A DNA stretch of 37,974 nt, from the NCBI GenBank assembly GCA_021166725.1, contig JAJPES010000006.1, forward strand, positions 1 through 37,974, in the 5' to 3' direction. This DNA is from Burkholderiaceae bacterium (lineage in GTDB: Bacteria > Pseudomonadota > Gammaproteobacteria > Burkholderiales > Burkholderiaceae_E). Position numbers and translations under genes: made by a program. The notes below the pieces were generated by a model. It worked only from the letters and a program-made list of their open reading frames with translations, was not told the origin of the DNA and ran no database searches. Position 1 is the first letter of the stretch. The number at the start of each line of letters is the position of its first letter. This document shows, piece by piece, positions 31,169 to 37,974 of this stretch.

Positions 31169-33000
31169 TGCGCATCGAATACGCCACGCAGCGCCTGAGC
31201 TACCGCTTCTTCGCGCTGATGCTCGCGCTGTTCGTCGTGCAGGTCGCCTTCGGGCTGATCATCGCCGCGCAGCGCGTCGACCCGTCGCTGCTCGCCGGAA
31301 CGCTGAACTTCAACGTCGCGCGCAGCGAGCACACGAACCTGGGCATCCTCTGGATCCTGTGCGGCTTCATCGGGACGATCCTCTTCGTCGGACCGCTGCT
31401 GTCGAAGCGCGAACTCGCCTCGCCCTGGCTCGTGAAGACGCTGTTCTGGGCGCTCGCCGCGGTGGTGGCCTGGAACGTCTTCACGCTCGGACTGTCGCAA
31501 CGCGGAATCGCCGGCTGGTGGGCCGGACAGCCGTGGCTGCAGGAAGGACTCGAATACATCGATGCCGGTCGAGGCGCCGACGTCGTGATCCTGATCGGCT
31601 TCGCGATGCTTGCGACGATCGTGCTGCGCACCTTCCCGCCGATACGCCAGTGGAACGAGATCCATTGGGGACTGGGCATCGGCGTGACCGCGCTCACGGT
31701 CGTCTGGATCTTCGGCTTCTTCTTCGTCGCGCGCATCGACGGCCAGGAGTACCTGCGCTGGTTCGTCGTTCACTACTGGGTCGAAGGCGTCTGGGAAGTG
31801 ATCCACATCAGCCTGATCGGCTTCCTCATCGTGCTGATGTTCGGCGCGAACGTGAAGACCGTCGGCTATGCCGTGTTCTGGGGCGTGACCTTCGTCTGGC
31901 TCTCCGGATTGCTCGGCAACGCGCACCACTACTTCTGGATCGGCACGCCCGACTTCTGGCAGTTCTGGGGCTCGCTGTTCAGCGCACTCGAGCCTCTGCC
32001 GCTGGTCTTCTGCTTCTGGCACATCTACCTCGATGCCCATCTGAACCGCAAGCCGCTGGCCAACGCGCCGGCGTTCTATTTCATCCTCGGTTCGGTCGTG
32101 CTCGAGCAGGTCGGCGCCGGCATCCTCGGCTTCACGATGACCTTCGCGCTCACCAACGCGTGGTCGCACGGCACCTGGGTCACGCCCAGCCACGCGCACC
32201 TCGCTCTGTTCGGCACCTTCGGCATGCTCGGCCTGGCCGCGGCCTACTACGCGATTCCACTCGTGCGCGGCATCGAGCGCTTCGACCAGCGCCTGGGCAA
32301 GCTCGGCTTCTGGCTGCTGTTCGCCGGCATGCTCGGCATGTCGCTGTCGTTCGCACTCGGCGGAACGGTGCAGGTGCACGTCTATCGCACGCTCGGGCTC
32401 GACTGGTTCGGCGGCGACGTCTACACGGCAATGATGCCGTACCAGATCCTCGTGCCGGTGTTCGGCTTCGTGTTCGCCATCGGCGCGATCGTCGTCGTCT
32501 ACGACCTGTACACGCTGGCGGCGCGAGCTTCGGCGCACGAGGTGGCGTCGGCCGCTCCTGCCGTTCCGCCGCGGGTAGGCGCTTCCGCTCCCGTCGCGCG
32601 ACACGCGTTGCCCGGCACTCCGCACCCCGCGCGGGCGGCTACCGGATGGGCGCGCGAGCTCGGCGGATTCGAGGCAGGGACCTGGCTGCTGGCGATGTGG
32701 ATCTTCGGCGCGATCATCACGCTCGGGCTGCTGGCCTTCAACCTGCCGAGCGTGCGCTCGGGCGAGTCGTACCTGCCGCAGGTGCTCGCGTTCATCGGCT
32801 ACCCGGGACTGCTCGCGACGACACTGCTGTTCGTCTGGCGCTTCCTGGCCTCGATGGAGGCGCGCAGCGGCCTGGCAACGACTGGCGAGCAAACGCCCTC
32901 CGCAGCCGAACTCGCTGCCGGTGGCTTCGTCGCGCTCGGTCCGCTGTCGGCTGCGCAGAGCGGCGAAGCGGCGAAACCCGGAGCGGCGGCGCCGGCATGA
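31168..33000 (+). CDS. norB: Nitric oxide reductase catalytic subunit NorB with C-terminal extension
   Basis: Haem-copper superfamily protein of 610 residues; classical NorB has about 465. All key residues are at a constant offset of five from Pseudomonas aeruginosa NorB: low-spin haem H55 and H344, haem b3 H342, FeB ligands H202, H253 and H254, and the glutamates E206 and E275. The motifs VHYWVEGVWE and SALEPLPL are NorB-like, and the oxidase tyrosine is absent. After the normal core, a Pro/Ala-rich loop (about 455-490) and two more helices (about 497-560) follow, with an Ala-rich tail. ATG at 31168 overlaps norC as ATGA. No norQ or norD is present. Confidence 0.92.
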   Translation: MRIEYATQRLSYRFFALMLALFVVQVAFGLIIAAQRVDPSLLAGTLNFNVARSEHTNLGILWILCGFIGTILFVGPLLSKRELASPWLVKTLFWALAAVVAWNVFTLGLSQRGIAGWWAGQPWLQEGLEYIDAGRGADVVILIGFAMLATIVLRTFPPIRQWNEIHWGLGIGVTALTVVWIFGFFFVARIDGQEYLRWFVVHYWVEGVWEVIHISLIGFLIVLMFGANVKTVGYAVFWGVTFVWLSGLLGNAHHYFWIGTPDFWQFWGSLFSALEPLPLVFCFWHIYLDAHLNRKPLANAPAFYFILGSVVLEQVGAGILGFTMTFALTNAWSHGTWVTPSHAHLALFGTFGMLGLAAAYYAIPLVRGIERFDQRLGKLGFWLLFAGMLGMSLSFALGGTVQVHVYRTLGLDWFGGDVYTAMMPYQILVPVFGFVFAIGAIVVVYDLYTLAARASAHEVASAAPAVPPRVGASAPVARHALPGTPHPARAATGWARELGGFEAGTWLLAMWIFGAIITLGLLAFNLPSVRSGESYLPQVLAFIGYPGLLATTLLFVWRFLASMEARSGLATTGEQTPSAAELAAGGFVALGPLSAAQSGEAAKPGAAAPA

Positions 33001-33021
33001 AGCTCACGCGCGCGTAAAGCT

Positions 33022-33033
33022 CACGCCGGCGTG
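33022..33033. repeat. Perfect palindrome after norB
   Basis: CACGCCGGCGTG, flanked by near-matching AGCT sequences, 22 bases after the norB stop. It can form a hairpin but has no T-run. The gap 33001-33190 shows no other structure apart from a direct repeat AGCTCACGC (33001 and 33019). Confidence 0.5.
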
Positions 33034-33133
33034 TAGCTCGCCCGACCATGGCGCTTGCGGGGCGCGGCCTGCGCGAGCGGGCGAACGCGCGCAGCCAGCC
33101 GGCGTAAGCCGTCCGGTCGATCGTGCGCGCGGC

Positions 33134-33139
33134 TACACT
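33134..33139 (+). promoter_or_regulatory. Candidate -10 element of the second Uma2 gene
   Basis: TACACT lies 51 bases before the start at 33191, in the 18-base block shared with the first Uma2 gene. No clear -35. Confidence 0.4.
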
Positions 33140-33190
33140 GGAGCATCCTTCTCCGGTCCGCTTGCGCGCCGGTGCACGGAGGCCCCTCCG

Positions 33191-33763
33191 GTGAACGCCA
33201 TCGTCGAACCCACTCGTCACAGGTTGTCGATCGACGACTTCGAGCGGCTCGTGGCGGCCGGCGTCCTCGCAGAGGACAGCCGCGTCGAGCTGATCGAAGG
33301 AGACCTGATCGACATGCCCCCGATCGGCCCCGGCCATGCGTCGGTCAGCATGCGCCTGACCCGCCTGCTCGTCCGCCGCGCGGGCGACGACGCGATCGTC
33401 TCGGTGACGAACCCGATGCGGCTGCCGCCATGGTCGATGCCGCAGCCCGATTTCCTGCTACTGAAGCCGCGCGCCGACGACTATGCCAGCAGACATCCGG
33501 GCGCGGGCGACGTCCTGCTGGCCGTCGAGGTGTCGGACACCTCGCTGCGGTACGACCGCGTCACCAAGGCACGCGTCTACGCCTCGCACGGCGTGCAGGA
33601 ATACTGGGTCGTCGAGGTCGAAAGGAAGCGATTGCATTCGTTTCGCGATCCGCTGCCCGGCGAAGGGCGCTACGCCGCGGTGCGCGAACTGCAGGCCCCG
33701 TTCGTCATCGACGTCTCCGCATTACCGCAGCTCTCACTGCGCTCGGAGGAAATCTGGCGCTGA
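33191..33763 (+). CDS. Uma2-family restriction endonuclease-like protein, copy 2
   Basis: A 190-residue PD-(D/E)xK-fold protein. Start at GTG 33191, which aligns with the ATG of copy 1 (NAIVEPTRHRLSIDDFERL against NASLEPTRHRLSIEDFERL). Motifs PPWSMPQPDFLLLKP, LLAVEVSDTSLRYDRVTKARVYA and GVQEYWVVEVE carry the Asp, Glu and Lys of the core. The gene is single, after the NOR operon and convergent with icmF (36 bases between stops). Confidence 0.88.
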   Translation: MNAIVEPTRHRLSIDDFERLVAAGVLAEDSRVELIEGDLIDMPPIGPGHASVSMRLTRLLVRRAGDDAIVSVTNPMRLPPWSMPQPDFLLLKPRADDYASRHPGAGDVLLAVEVSDTSLRYDRVTKARVYASHGVQEYWVVEVERKRLHSFRDPLPGEGRYAAVRELQAPFVIDVSALPQLSLRSEEIWR

Positions 33764-33799
33764 GGCTCACCGAAACGCCGCCGGCGAGGCCGCTCGACT

Positions 33800-36700
33800 T
33801 CACATGCTGCGCCGGTACTGCCCTCCGACCTCGAACAGCGCATTCGTGATCTGCCCCAGCGAGCACACGCGTACCGCGTCGATCAGCACTTCGAACACGT
33901 TGCCGTCGGCGATCACGGTGTCCTTCAGCCGCTGCAGCATCGCCGGCGCCTCGCTCGCGTGGCGAGCATGGAAATCGGCCAGCCGATCGAGCTGGCTGCG
34001 CTTCTCCTCCTCGGTGGAGCGCGCCAGCTCGATGTGATCGGGCACCGGCTCGCCGTGCGGGTTGCGGAACGTGTTCACGCCGATGATCGGGTACTCGCCG
34101 GTGTGCTTCAGCGACTCGTAGTACAGGCTCTCGTCCTGGATGCGGCCGCGCTGGTAGCCGGTTTCCATTGCGCCGAGCACGCCGCCGCGCTCGGAGATGC
34201 GCTCGAACTCGGCGAGCACCGCCTCCTCTACCAGTTCGGTGAGCTCGTCGATGACGAACGCACCCTGGATCGGGTTCTCGTTCTTCGCCAGTCCCCATTC
34301 GCGATTGATGATCAGCTGGATCGCCATTGCACGGCGCACGCTCTCCTCGGTGGGCGTGGTGATCGCCTCGTCGTAGGCGTTGGTATGCAGGCTGTTCGCG
34401 TTGTCGTAGGTGGCGATCAGCGCCTGCAGCGTCGTGCGGATGTCGTTGAACGCGATCTCCTGCGCATGCAGGCTGCGCCCGCTCGTCTGGCAGTGGTACT
34501 TCAGCTTCTGGCTGCGCTCGTTCGCCCCGTAGCGCTCGCGCATCGCCACCGACCAGATGCGCCGTGCCACGCGACCCATCACGTTGTACTCGGGATCCAT
34601 GCCGTTGGAGAAGAAGAACGACAGGTTCGGCGCGAAGTCGTCGATGTGCATGCCGCGCGCCAGGTACGCCTCGACGAAGGTGAAGCCGTTCGACAGCGTG
34701 AACGCGAGCTGGCTGATCGGGTTCGCTCCGGCCTCGGCGATGTGGTAGCCGGAAATGCTCACCGAGTAGAAATTGCGCACGTCGTGGTGAACGAAGTACT
34801 CGGCTATGTCGCCCATCACCTTCAGGCTGAACTCGGTGGAGAAGATGCAGGTGTTCTGGCCCTGGTCTTCCTTCAGGATGTCGGCCTGCACGGTGCCGCG
34901 CACGGTGGACAGCGTCCACGCGCGGATCTTGGCCAGTTCGTCGTCGGTCGGCTCGCGGCCGTTGTCGGCGCGGAACTTGTCGACCTGCTGGTCTATCGCC
35001 GTGTTCATGAACATCGCGAGGATCGTCGGTGCCGGTCCGTTGATCGTCATGCTCACGCTGGTGGCCGGATCGCACAGGTCGAAGCCCGAGTACAGCACCT
35101 TCATGTCGTCGAGCGTCGCGATGCTCACGCCGGAGTTGCCGACCTTGCCGTAGATGTCGGGCCGCGGATCGGGATTGTTGCCGTACAGCGTCACCGAATC
35201 GAATGCGGTGGACAGCCGCTTGGCCGGCATTCCCTCGGAGAGCAGCTTGAAGCGCCGGTTGGTGCGGAACGGATCGCCCTCGCCGGCGAACATCCGCGTG
35301 GGATCTTCGCTCTCGCGCTTGAAGGCGAACACGCCGGCCGTGTACGGGAAGGAGCCCGGAACGTTCTCGAGCAGCAGCCACTTCAGCAGCTCGCCCTGGT
35401 CTTCCCAGGTGGGCAGCACGACCTTGCGGATCTTCGTGCCCGACAGCGACGTCCAGGTGAGCTTCGTGCGGATCTCGCGGTCGCGGATCTTCACGACGTA
35501 TTCGTCGCCCGAGTACGCCTGCCGCATCTGCGGCCACATCGCCAGCAGCTTGCGCGACGCCGCATCGAGCGCCTGCTCGCGCCGGTCGGCCAGCGCCGCG
35601 ACCGTGTCGCGTGCGCCGCTGTGCGTGGCATCGTCGGCCTCGAGCAGGCTCGCCGAAGCGCGCAACTGCTGCACCTCGCGTGCGCAACGCGCCTGCTCGC
35701 GGGCGTGATTCTTGTACCCGCGCACCGTCTCGGCGATCTCGGCGAGGTAGCGGACGCGCGCCGGCGGAACGATGACGACCCGACTCGTCGAGTGACGCAC
35801 GTTCTCGCGCGGCAGCCTGCCCTGCGCCGTGCCGTCCTCGCCGAGCGGCACGTTCAAGCCCAGTTCGACCAGGCGCGGCAGCATCGCCTGGTACAGCGCG
35901 GTGACGCCGTCGTCGTTGAAACGCGAGGCCTGCGTGCCGAACACCGGCATCTCGTCGGGGCGCTTGCCGAAGGCCTCGCGGTTGCGCTGGTACTGCTTCG
36001 AGACGTCGCGCAGCGCGTCCACCGCGCCCTTGCGGTCGAACTTGTTGATCGCGACGAAGTCGGCGAAGTCGAGCATGTCGATCTTCTCGAGCTGGCTGGC
36101 GGCGCCGAACTCGGGCGTCATCACGTAGAGCGACACGTCGACCAGCGGCACGATCGCCGCGTCGCCCTGCCCGATGCCGGAAGTCTCGACGATGATCAGG
36201 TCGAAGCCGGCGACCTTGCAGGCCGCGATCGCGTCCGGGAGCGCCGGGCTGATCTCGCTGCCCGCGTCGCGCGTGGCGAGCGAGCGCATGTAGACGTTCG
36301 GGTGGTCGATCGCGTTCATCCGGATCCGGTCGCCGAGCAGCGCGCCGCCGCTCTTGCGCCGCGTCGGGTCGACCGACAGGATGGCGAGCTTCAGGCGGTC
36401 GTCCTGGTCGAGCCGGAAGCGGCGCACCAACTCGTCGGTGAGCGAGCTCTTGCCCGCGCCGCCGGTGCCAGTGATGCCGAGAACGGGCGTGGCGATCGTG
36501 TCGGCGCGCTTGTGCAGATCGTTGCGCCACGCGGCGAACTGCGACTCGTCGCGCCCTTCGGCGTGGCCGAGTTCGAGCGCGGTGATCGCCTGCGCCAGCG
36601 CCCGCCGGGAGCCGGCGATCTCGTCGACGGTGCGCGGCGCGTACTTCGACAGATCCTCGTCGCAGCGCGCGAGCATGTCGCGGATCATTCCCTGCAGCCC

Positions 36701-37108
36701 CATGCGCTGGCCGTCCTCGGGACTGTAGATTCGCGCCACGCCGTAGTCGTGCAGGCGTGCGATCTCGTCGGGGACGATGACGCCACCGCCGCCGCCGAAC
36801 ACCTTCACGTGGCCCGCGCCCGCCTCGCGAAGGAGGTCGAGCATGTACTCGAAATACTCGACGTGGCCGCCCTGGTACGACGAGACCGCGATCGCGTGCG
36901 CGTCTTCCTGCAGGGCGCAGTTGACGATCTCGTGCACCGAGCGGTTGTGGCCGAGGTGGATCACTTCGGCGCCCAGCCCCTGCAGGATGCGACGCATGAT
37001 GTTGATCGACGCGTCGTGGCCGTCGAACAGGGACGCGGCGGTGACGAAGCGCACCTTGTTCTTCAGCCGGTAGTCGGCCAGCTGCTTCTGGTCGGACAGG
37101 TCGGTCAT
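33800..37108 (-). CDS. icmF: Fused isobutyryl-CoA mutase IcmF (B12-dependent mutase with built-in GTPase chaperone)
   Basis: A 1102-residue protein, the usual length of IcmF. Domains in order: B12-binding (about 18-150; [14 protein letters not shown] with D29-x-H31), G-protein chaperone of the MeaI type (about 205-420; P-loop GTGGAGKSS at 214-222, [23 protein letters not shown]), linker, and the substrate/TIM-barrel domain (about 530-1080; [31 protein letters not shown]). It interconverts isobutyryl-CoA and n-butyryl-CoA (and in some members pivalyl-CoA) using adenosylcobalamin. ATG at 37108 gives the conserved N-terminus. It stands alone and is divergent from the flavin reductase. Confidence 0.95.
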   Translation of the reverse strand: MTDLSDQKQLADYRLKNKVRFVTAASLFDGHDASINIMRRILQGLGAEVIHLGHNRSVHEIVNCALQEDAHAIAVSSYQGGHVEYFEYMLDLLREAGAGHVKVFGGGGGVIVPDEIARLHDYGVARIYSPEDGQRMGLQGMIRDMLARCDEDLSKYAPRTVDEIAGSRRALAQAITALELGHAEGRDESQFAAWRNDLHKRADTIATPVLGITGTGGAGKSSLTDELVRRFRLDQDDRLKLAILSVDPTRRKSGGALLGDRIRMNAIDHPNVYMRSLATRDAGSEISPALPDAIAACKVAGFDLIIVETSGIGQGDAAIVPLVDVSLYVMTPEFGAASQLEKIDMLDFADFVAINKFDRKGAVDALRDVSKQYQRNREAFGKRPDEMPVFGTQASRFNDDGVTALYQAMLPRLVELGLNVPLGEDGTAQGRLPRENVRHSTSRVVIVPPARVRYLAEIAETVRGYKNHAREQARCAREVQQLRASASLLEADDATHSGARDTVAALADRREQALDAASRKLLAMWPQMRQAYSGDEYVVKIRDREIRTKLTWTSLSGTKIRKVVLPTWEDQGELLKWLLLENVPGSFPYTAGVFAFKRESEDPTRMFAGEGDPFRTNRRFKLLSEGMPAKRLSTAFDSVTLYGNNPDPRPDIYGKVGNSGVSIATLDDMKVLYSGFDLCDPATSVSMTINGPAPTILAMFMNTAIDQQVDKFRADNGREPTDDELAKIRAWTLSTVRGTVQADILKEDQGQNTCIFSTEFSLKVMGDIAEYFVHHDVRNFYSVSISGYHIAEAGANPISQLAFTLSNGFTFVEAYLARGMHIDDFAPNLSFFFSNGMDPEYNVMGRVARRIWSVAMRERYGANERSQKLKYHCQTSGRSLHAQEIAFNDIRTTLQALIATYDNANSLHTNAYDEAITTPTEESVRRAMAIQLIINREWGLAKNENPIQGAFVIDELTELVEEAVLAEFERISERGGVLGAMETGYQRGRIQDESLYYESLKHTGEYPIIGVNTFRNPHGEPVPDHIELARSTEEEKRSQLDRLADFHARHASEAPAMLQRLKDTVIADGNVFEVLIDAVRVCSLGQITNALFEVGGQYRRSM

Positions 37109-37140
37109 GCGAATCCCCGGGGAAATGCCTGCGAACCCGT

Positions 37141-37146
37141 AGTGTA
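37141..37146 (-). promoter_or_regulatory. Candidate -10 element of icmF
   Basis: On the minus strand TACACT lies 32 bases before the icmF ATG. The same hexamer precedes both Uma2 genes. No convincing -35. Confidence 0.4.
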
Positions 37147-37204
37147 GGGTTGCGCGGCTGCCGCGTCCGGGCCACCCGGCCCCGCCGCAGGCCATGCCGC
37201 CATG

Positions 37205-37210
37205 TAGTAT
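37205..37210 (+). promoter_or_regulatory. Candidate -10 element of the flavin reductase gene
   Basis: TAGTAT (5 of 6 to TATAAT if one position is allowed) is 19 bases before the ATG at 37230. No clear -35 in the GC-rich bases upstream. Confidence 0.3.
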
Positions 37211-37229
37211 CGGCCGAAACCGAACGACG

Positions 37230-37727
37230 ATGCCCGCGCATTCCCCTCCCGACTCGCTGATGCTGCGCCGAGCCTTCGGCTGCTTCCCGACCGGGGTCAC
37301 CGTCGTCACGACGCGCGCGCCCGACGGCAGCTTCGCCGGGCTGACCGTGAACTCGTACACCTCGCTGTCGCTCGACCCGCCGTTGGTGCTGTGGGCGCTC
37401 GCCTCGGACAGCGCCAGCCTGCGCGCATTCGAGGCAGCGACGCACTTCGCGGTCAATGTGCTGGCCGAGGACCAGGCCTGGCTGTCGCGTCGCTTCGCAA
37501 CGAAGTCGCGCGACAAGTTCCACGGCGTCCCGCTGCGTACGGGCATCGAAGGCGTGCCGCTGCTCGACGGCTGCTCGGCGCACATCGAATGCCGTGTTCA
37601 TTCGGCGCAACCCGGCGGCGACCACCTGCTGTTCGTCGGACAGGTCGAGCGCGTCGACGTGCTCGCACGTCCGCCGCTGCTGTACGTGAACGGGCGCTAT
37701 CGGAAGGTGGGGCTGCCGGCGGATTGA
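37230..37727 (+). CDS. Flavin reductase-like (FMN-binding split-barrel) protein
   Basis: A 165-residue protein of the flavin reductase domain family, NAD(P)H:flavin oxidoreductase or reductase component of a two-component monooxygenase. It starts [22 protein letters not shown] and has [21 protein letters not shown] and [19 protein letters not shown], both hallmarks. The C-terminus has [11 protein letters not shown], also conserved. The ATG at 37230 gives a start in agreement with the family; a frame open to 37194 is less likely. No partner oxygenase gene is near in this window. Confidence 0.9.
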   Translation: MPAHSPPDSLMLRRAFGCFPTGVTVVTTRAPDGSFAGLTVNSYTSLSLDPPLVLWALASDSASLRAFEAATHFAVNVLAEDQAWLSRRFATKSRDKFHGVPLRTGIEGVPLLDGCSAHIECRVHSAQPGGDHLLFVGQVERVDVLARPPLLYVNGRYRKVGLPAD

Positions 37728-37750
37728 CGGGGCGGCGCGGGCAAAGGCAC

Positions 37751-37969
37751 GGGCCGCCTGCCGTGGGCGCACCACTGCGCAGCCCCCGCTTCGCGGGGGT
37801 TCGCTGCGATGCTCGCATCGCCGGCTGCGCGGCCGAACTCGCTGCGCGAGCTTCCCTCGCACCGCTCGGACTTTGCGCCCGAAATAATGAGGACGACGCG
37901 CGATCCGCGCGCGCGCCGGCGCTGCTGCGCTTCTCGCCTGCGCAGAGGCGCGCCCACGGCAGGCGGCCC
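37751..37969. repeat. Long inverted-repeat pair with nested hairpins
   Basis: Arms of 32 bases, 37751-37782 and 37938-37969, match at 30 of 32 positions, with the outer 20 bases exact. The 155 bases between hold further short palindromes, such as CCCCCGC-TTC-GCGGGGG at 37783-37799. There is no open frame of note. It looks like a repeat-type element (REP- or MITE-like); no target-site duplication was found. Confidence 0.7.
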
Positions 37970-37974
37970 GCGCC

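Noticed and set aside
33959-37147. Plus-strand frame of about 1060 codons antisense to icmF
   Set aside because: Shadow of a full-length IcmF with all expected motifs on the minus strand.
1-37974. CRISPR arrays, tRNA or rRNA genes, transposases, prophage genes
   Set aside because: No spaced direct-repeat array, cloverleaf sequence, rRNA-like stretch or transposase/integrase motif was seen.

Overview
The window is GC-rich chromosomal DNA, almost fully coding, with short intergenic gaps and many start/stop overlaps. Gene content (fused isobutyryl-CoA mutase IcmF, Liv-type ABC transporter, cbb3-type oxidase, NorB-type NO reductase, PRC-barrel protein, paralogous Uma2 proteins) suggests a respiring betaproteobacterium, probably Burkholderiales or Rhodocyclales. 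This placement is inference. No tRNA, rRNA, CRISPR array or insertion sequence was seen, and no gene-free stretch exceeds 300 bases.

Region 1 (1-6740, minus strand) is a compact respiratory/nitrosative-stress operon read from a promoter near 6711-6740: 7Fe ferredoxin, a CcoN-type oxidase subunit with an N-terminal CcoS-like extension, CcoO-type cytochrome c, a second membrane cytochrome c, an NsrR-like Rrf2 regulator with three cysteines, a SCO copper protein, a membrane protein, cysteine synthase, and class III alcohol dehydrogenase / S-nitrosoglutathione reductase (cut by the window edge). A 23-bp site resembling the NsrR operator overlaps the -10 box of the ferredoxin promoter.

Region 2 (6954-20139) is metabolic: a secreted PRC-barrel protein with a strong terminator, a crotonase, a five-gene Liv ABC transporter preceded by a MetE-like methyltransferase in the same operon, a divergent FAD-dehydrogenase/ThDP-enzyme pair, an Uma2-family protein and an AI-2E-family membrane protein.

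Region 3 (20140-29868, plus strand) is the most unusual part: DUF2946 protein, TonB-dependent receptor, ExbB, ExbD, TonB, a 1394-residue CobN-like chelatase with a signal peptide and a C-terminal membrane anchor, a MotA/TolQ/ExbB-like protein and a DUF2149 protein. It resembles the HmuR-S-T-U-V heme loci of Bacteroidetes but carries its own TonB-ExbB-ExbD. The reading is import of a metallo-tetrapyrrole across the outer membrane and metal removal or insertion at the periplasmic face.

Region 4 (29880-33000, plus) is a NO-reductase-like operon: a 70-residue two-helix protein, a NorC fused to a second cytochrome c domain, and a NorB with all expected metal ligands and a C-terminal extension. Its AT-rich promoter has a weaker NsrR-like site, which may place it under the regulator of Region 1. 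Region 5 (33001-37974) holds a second Uma2 gene, icmF, a divergent flavin reductase, and a pair of long inverted repeats at the window end.
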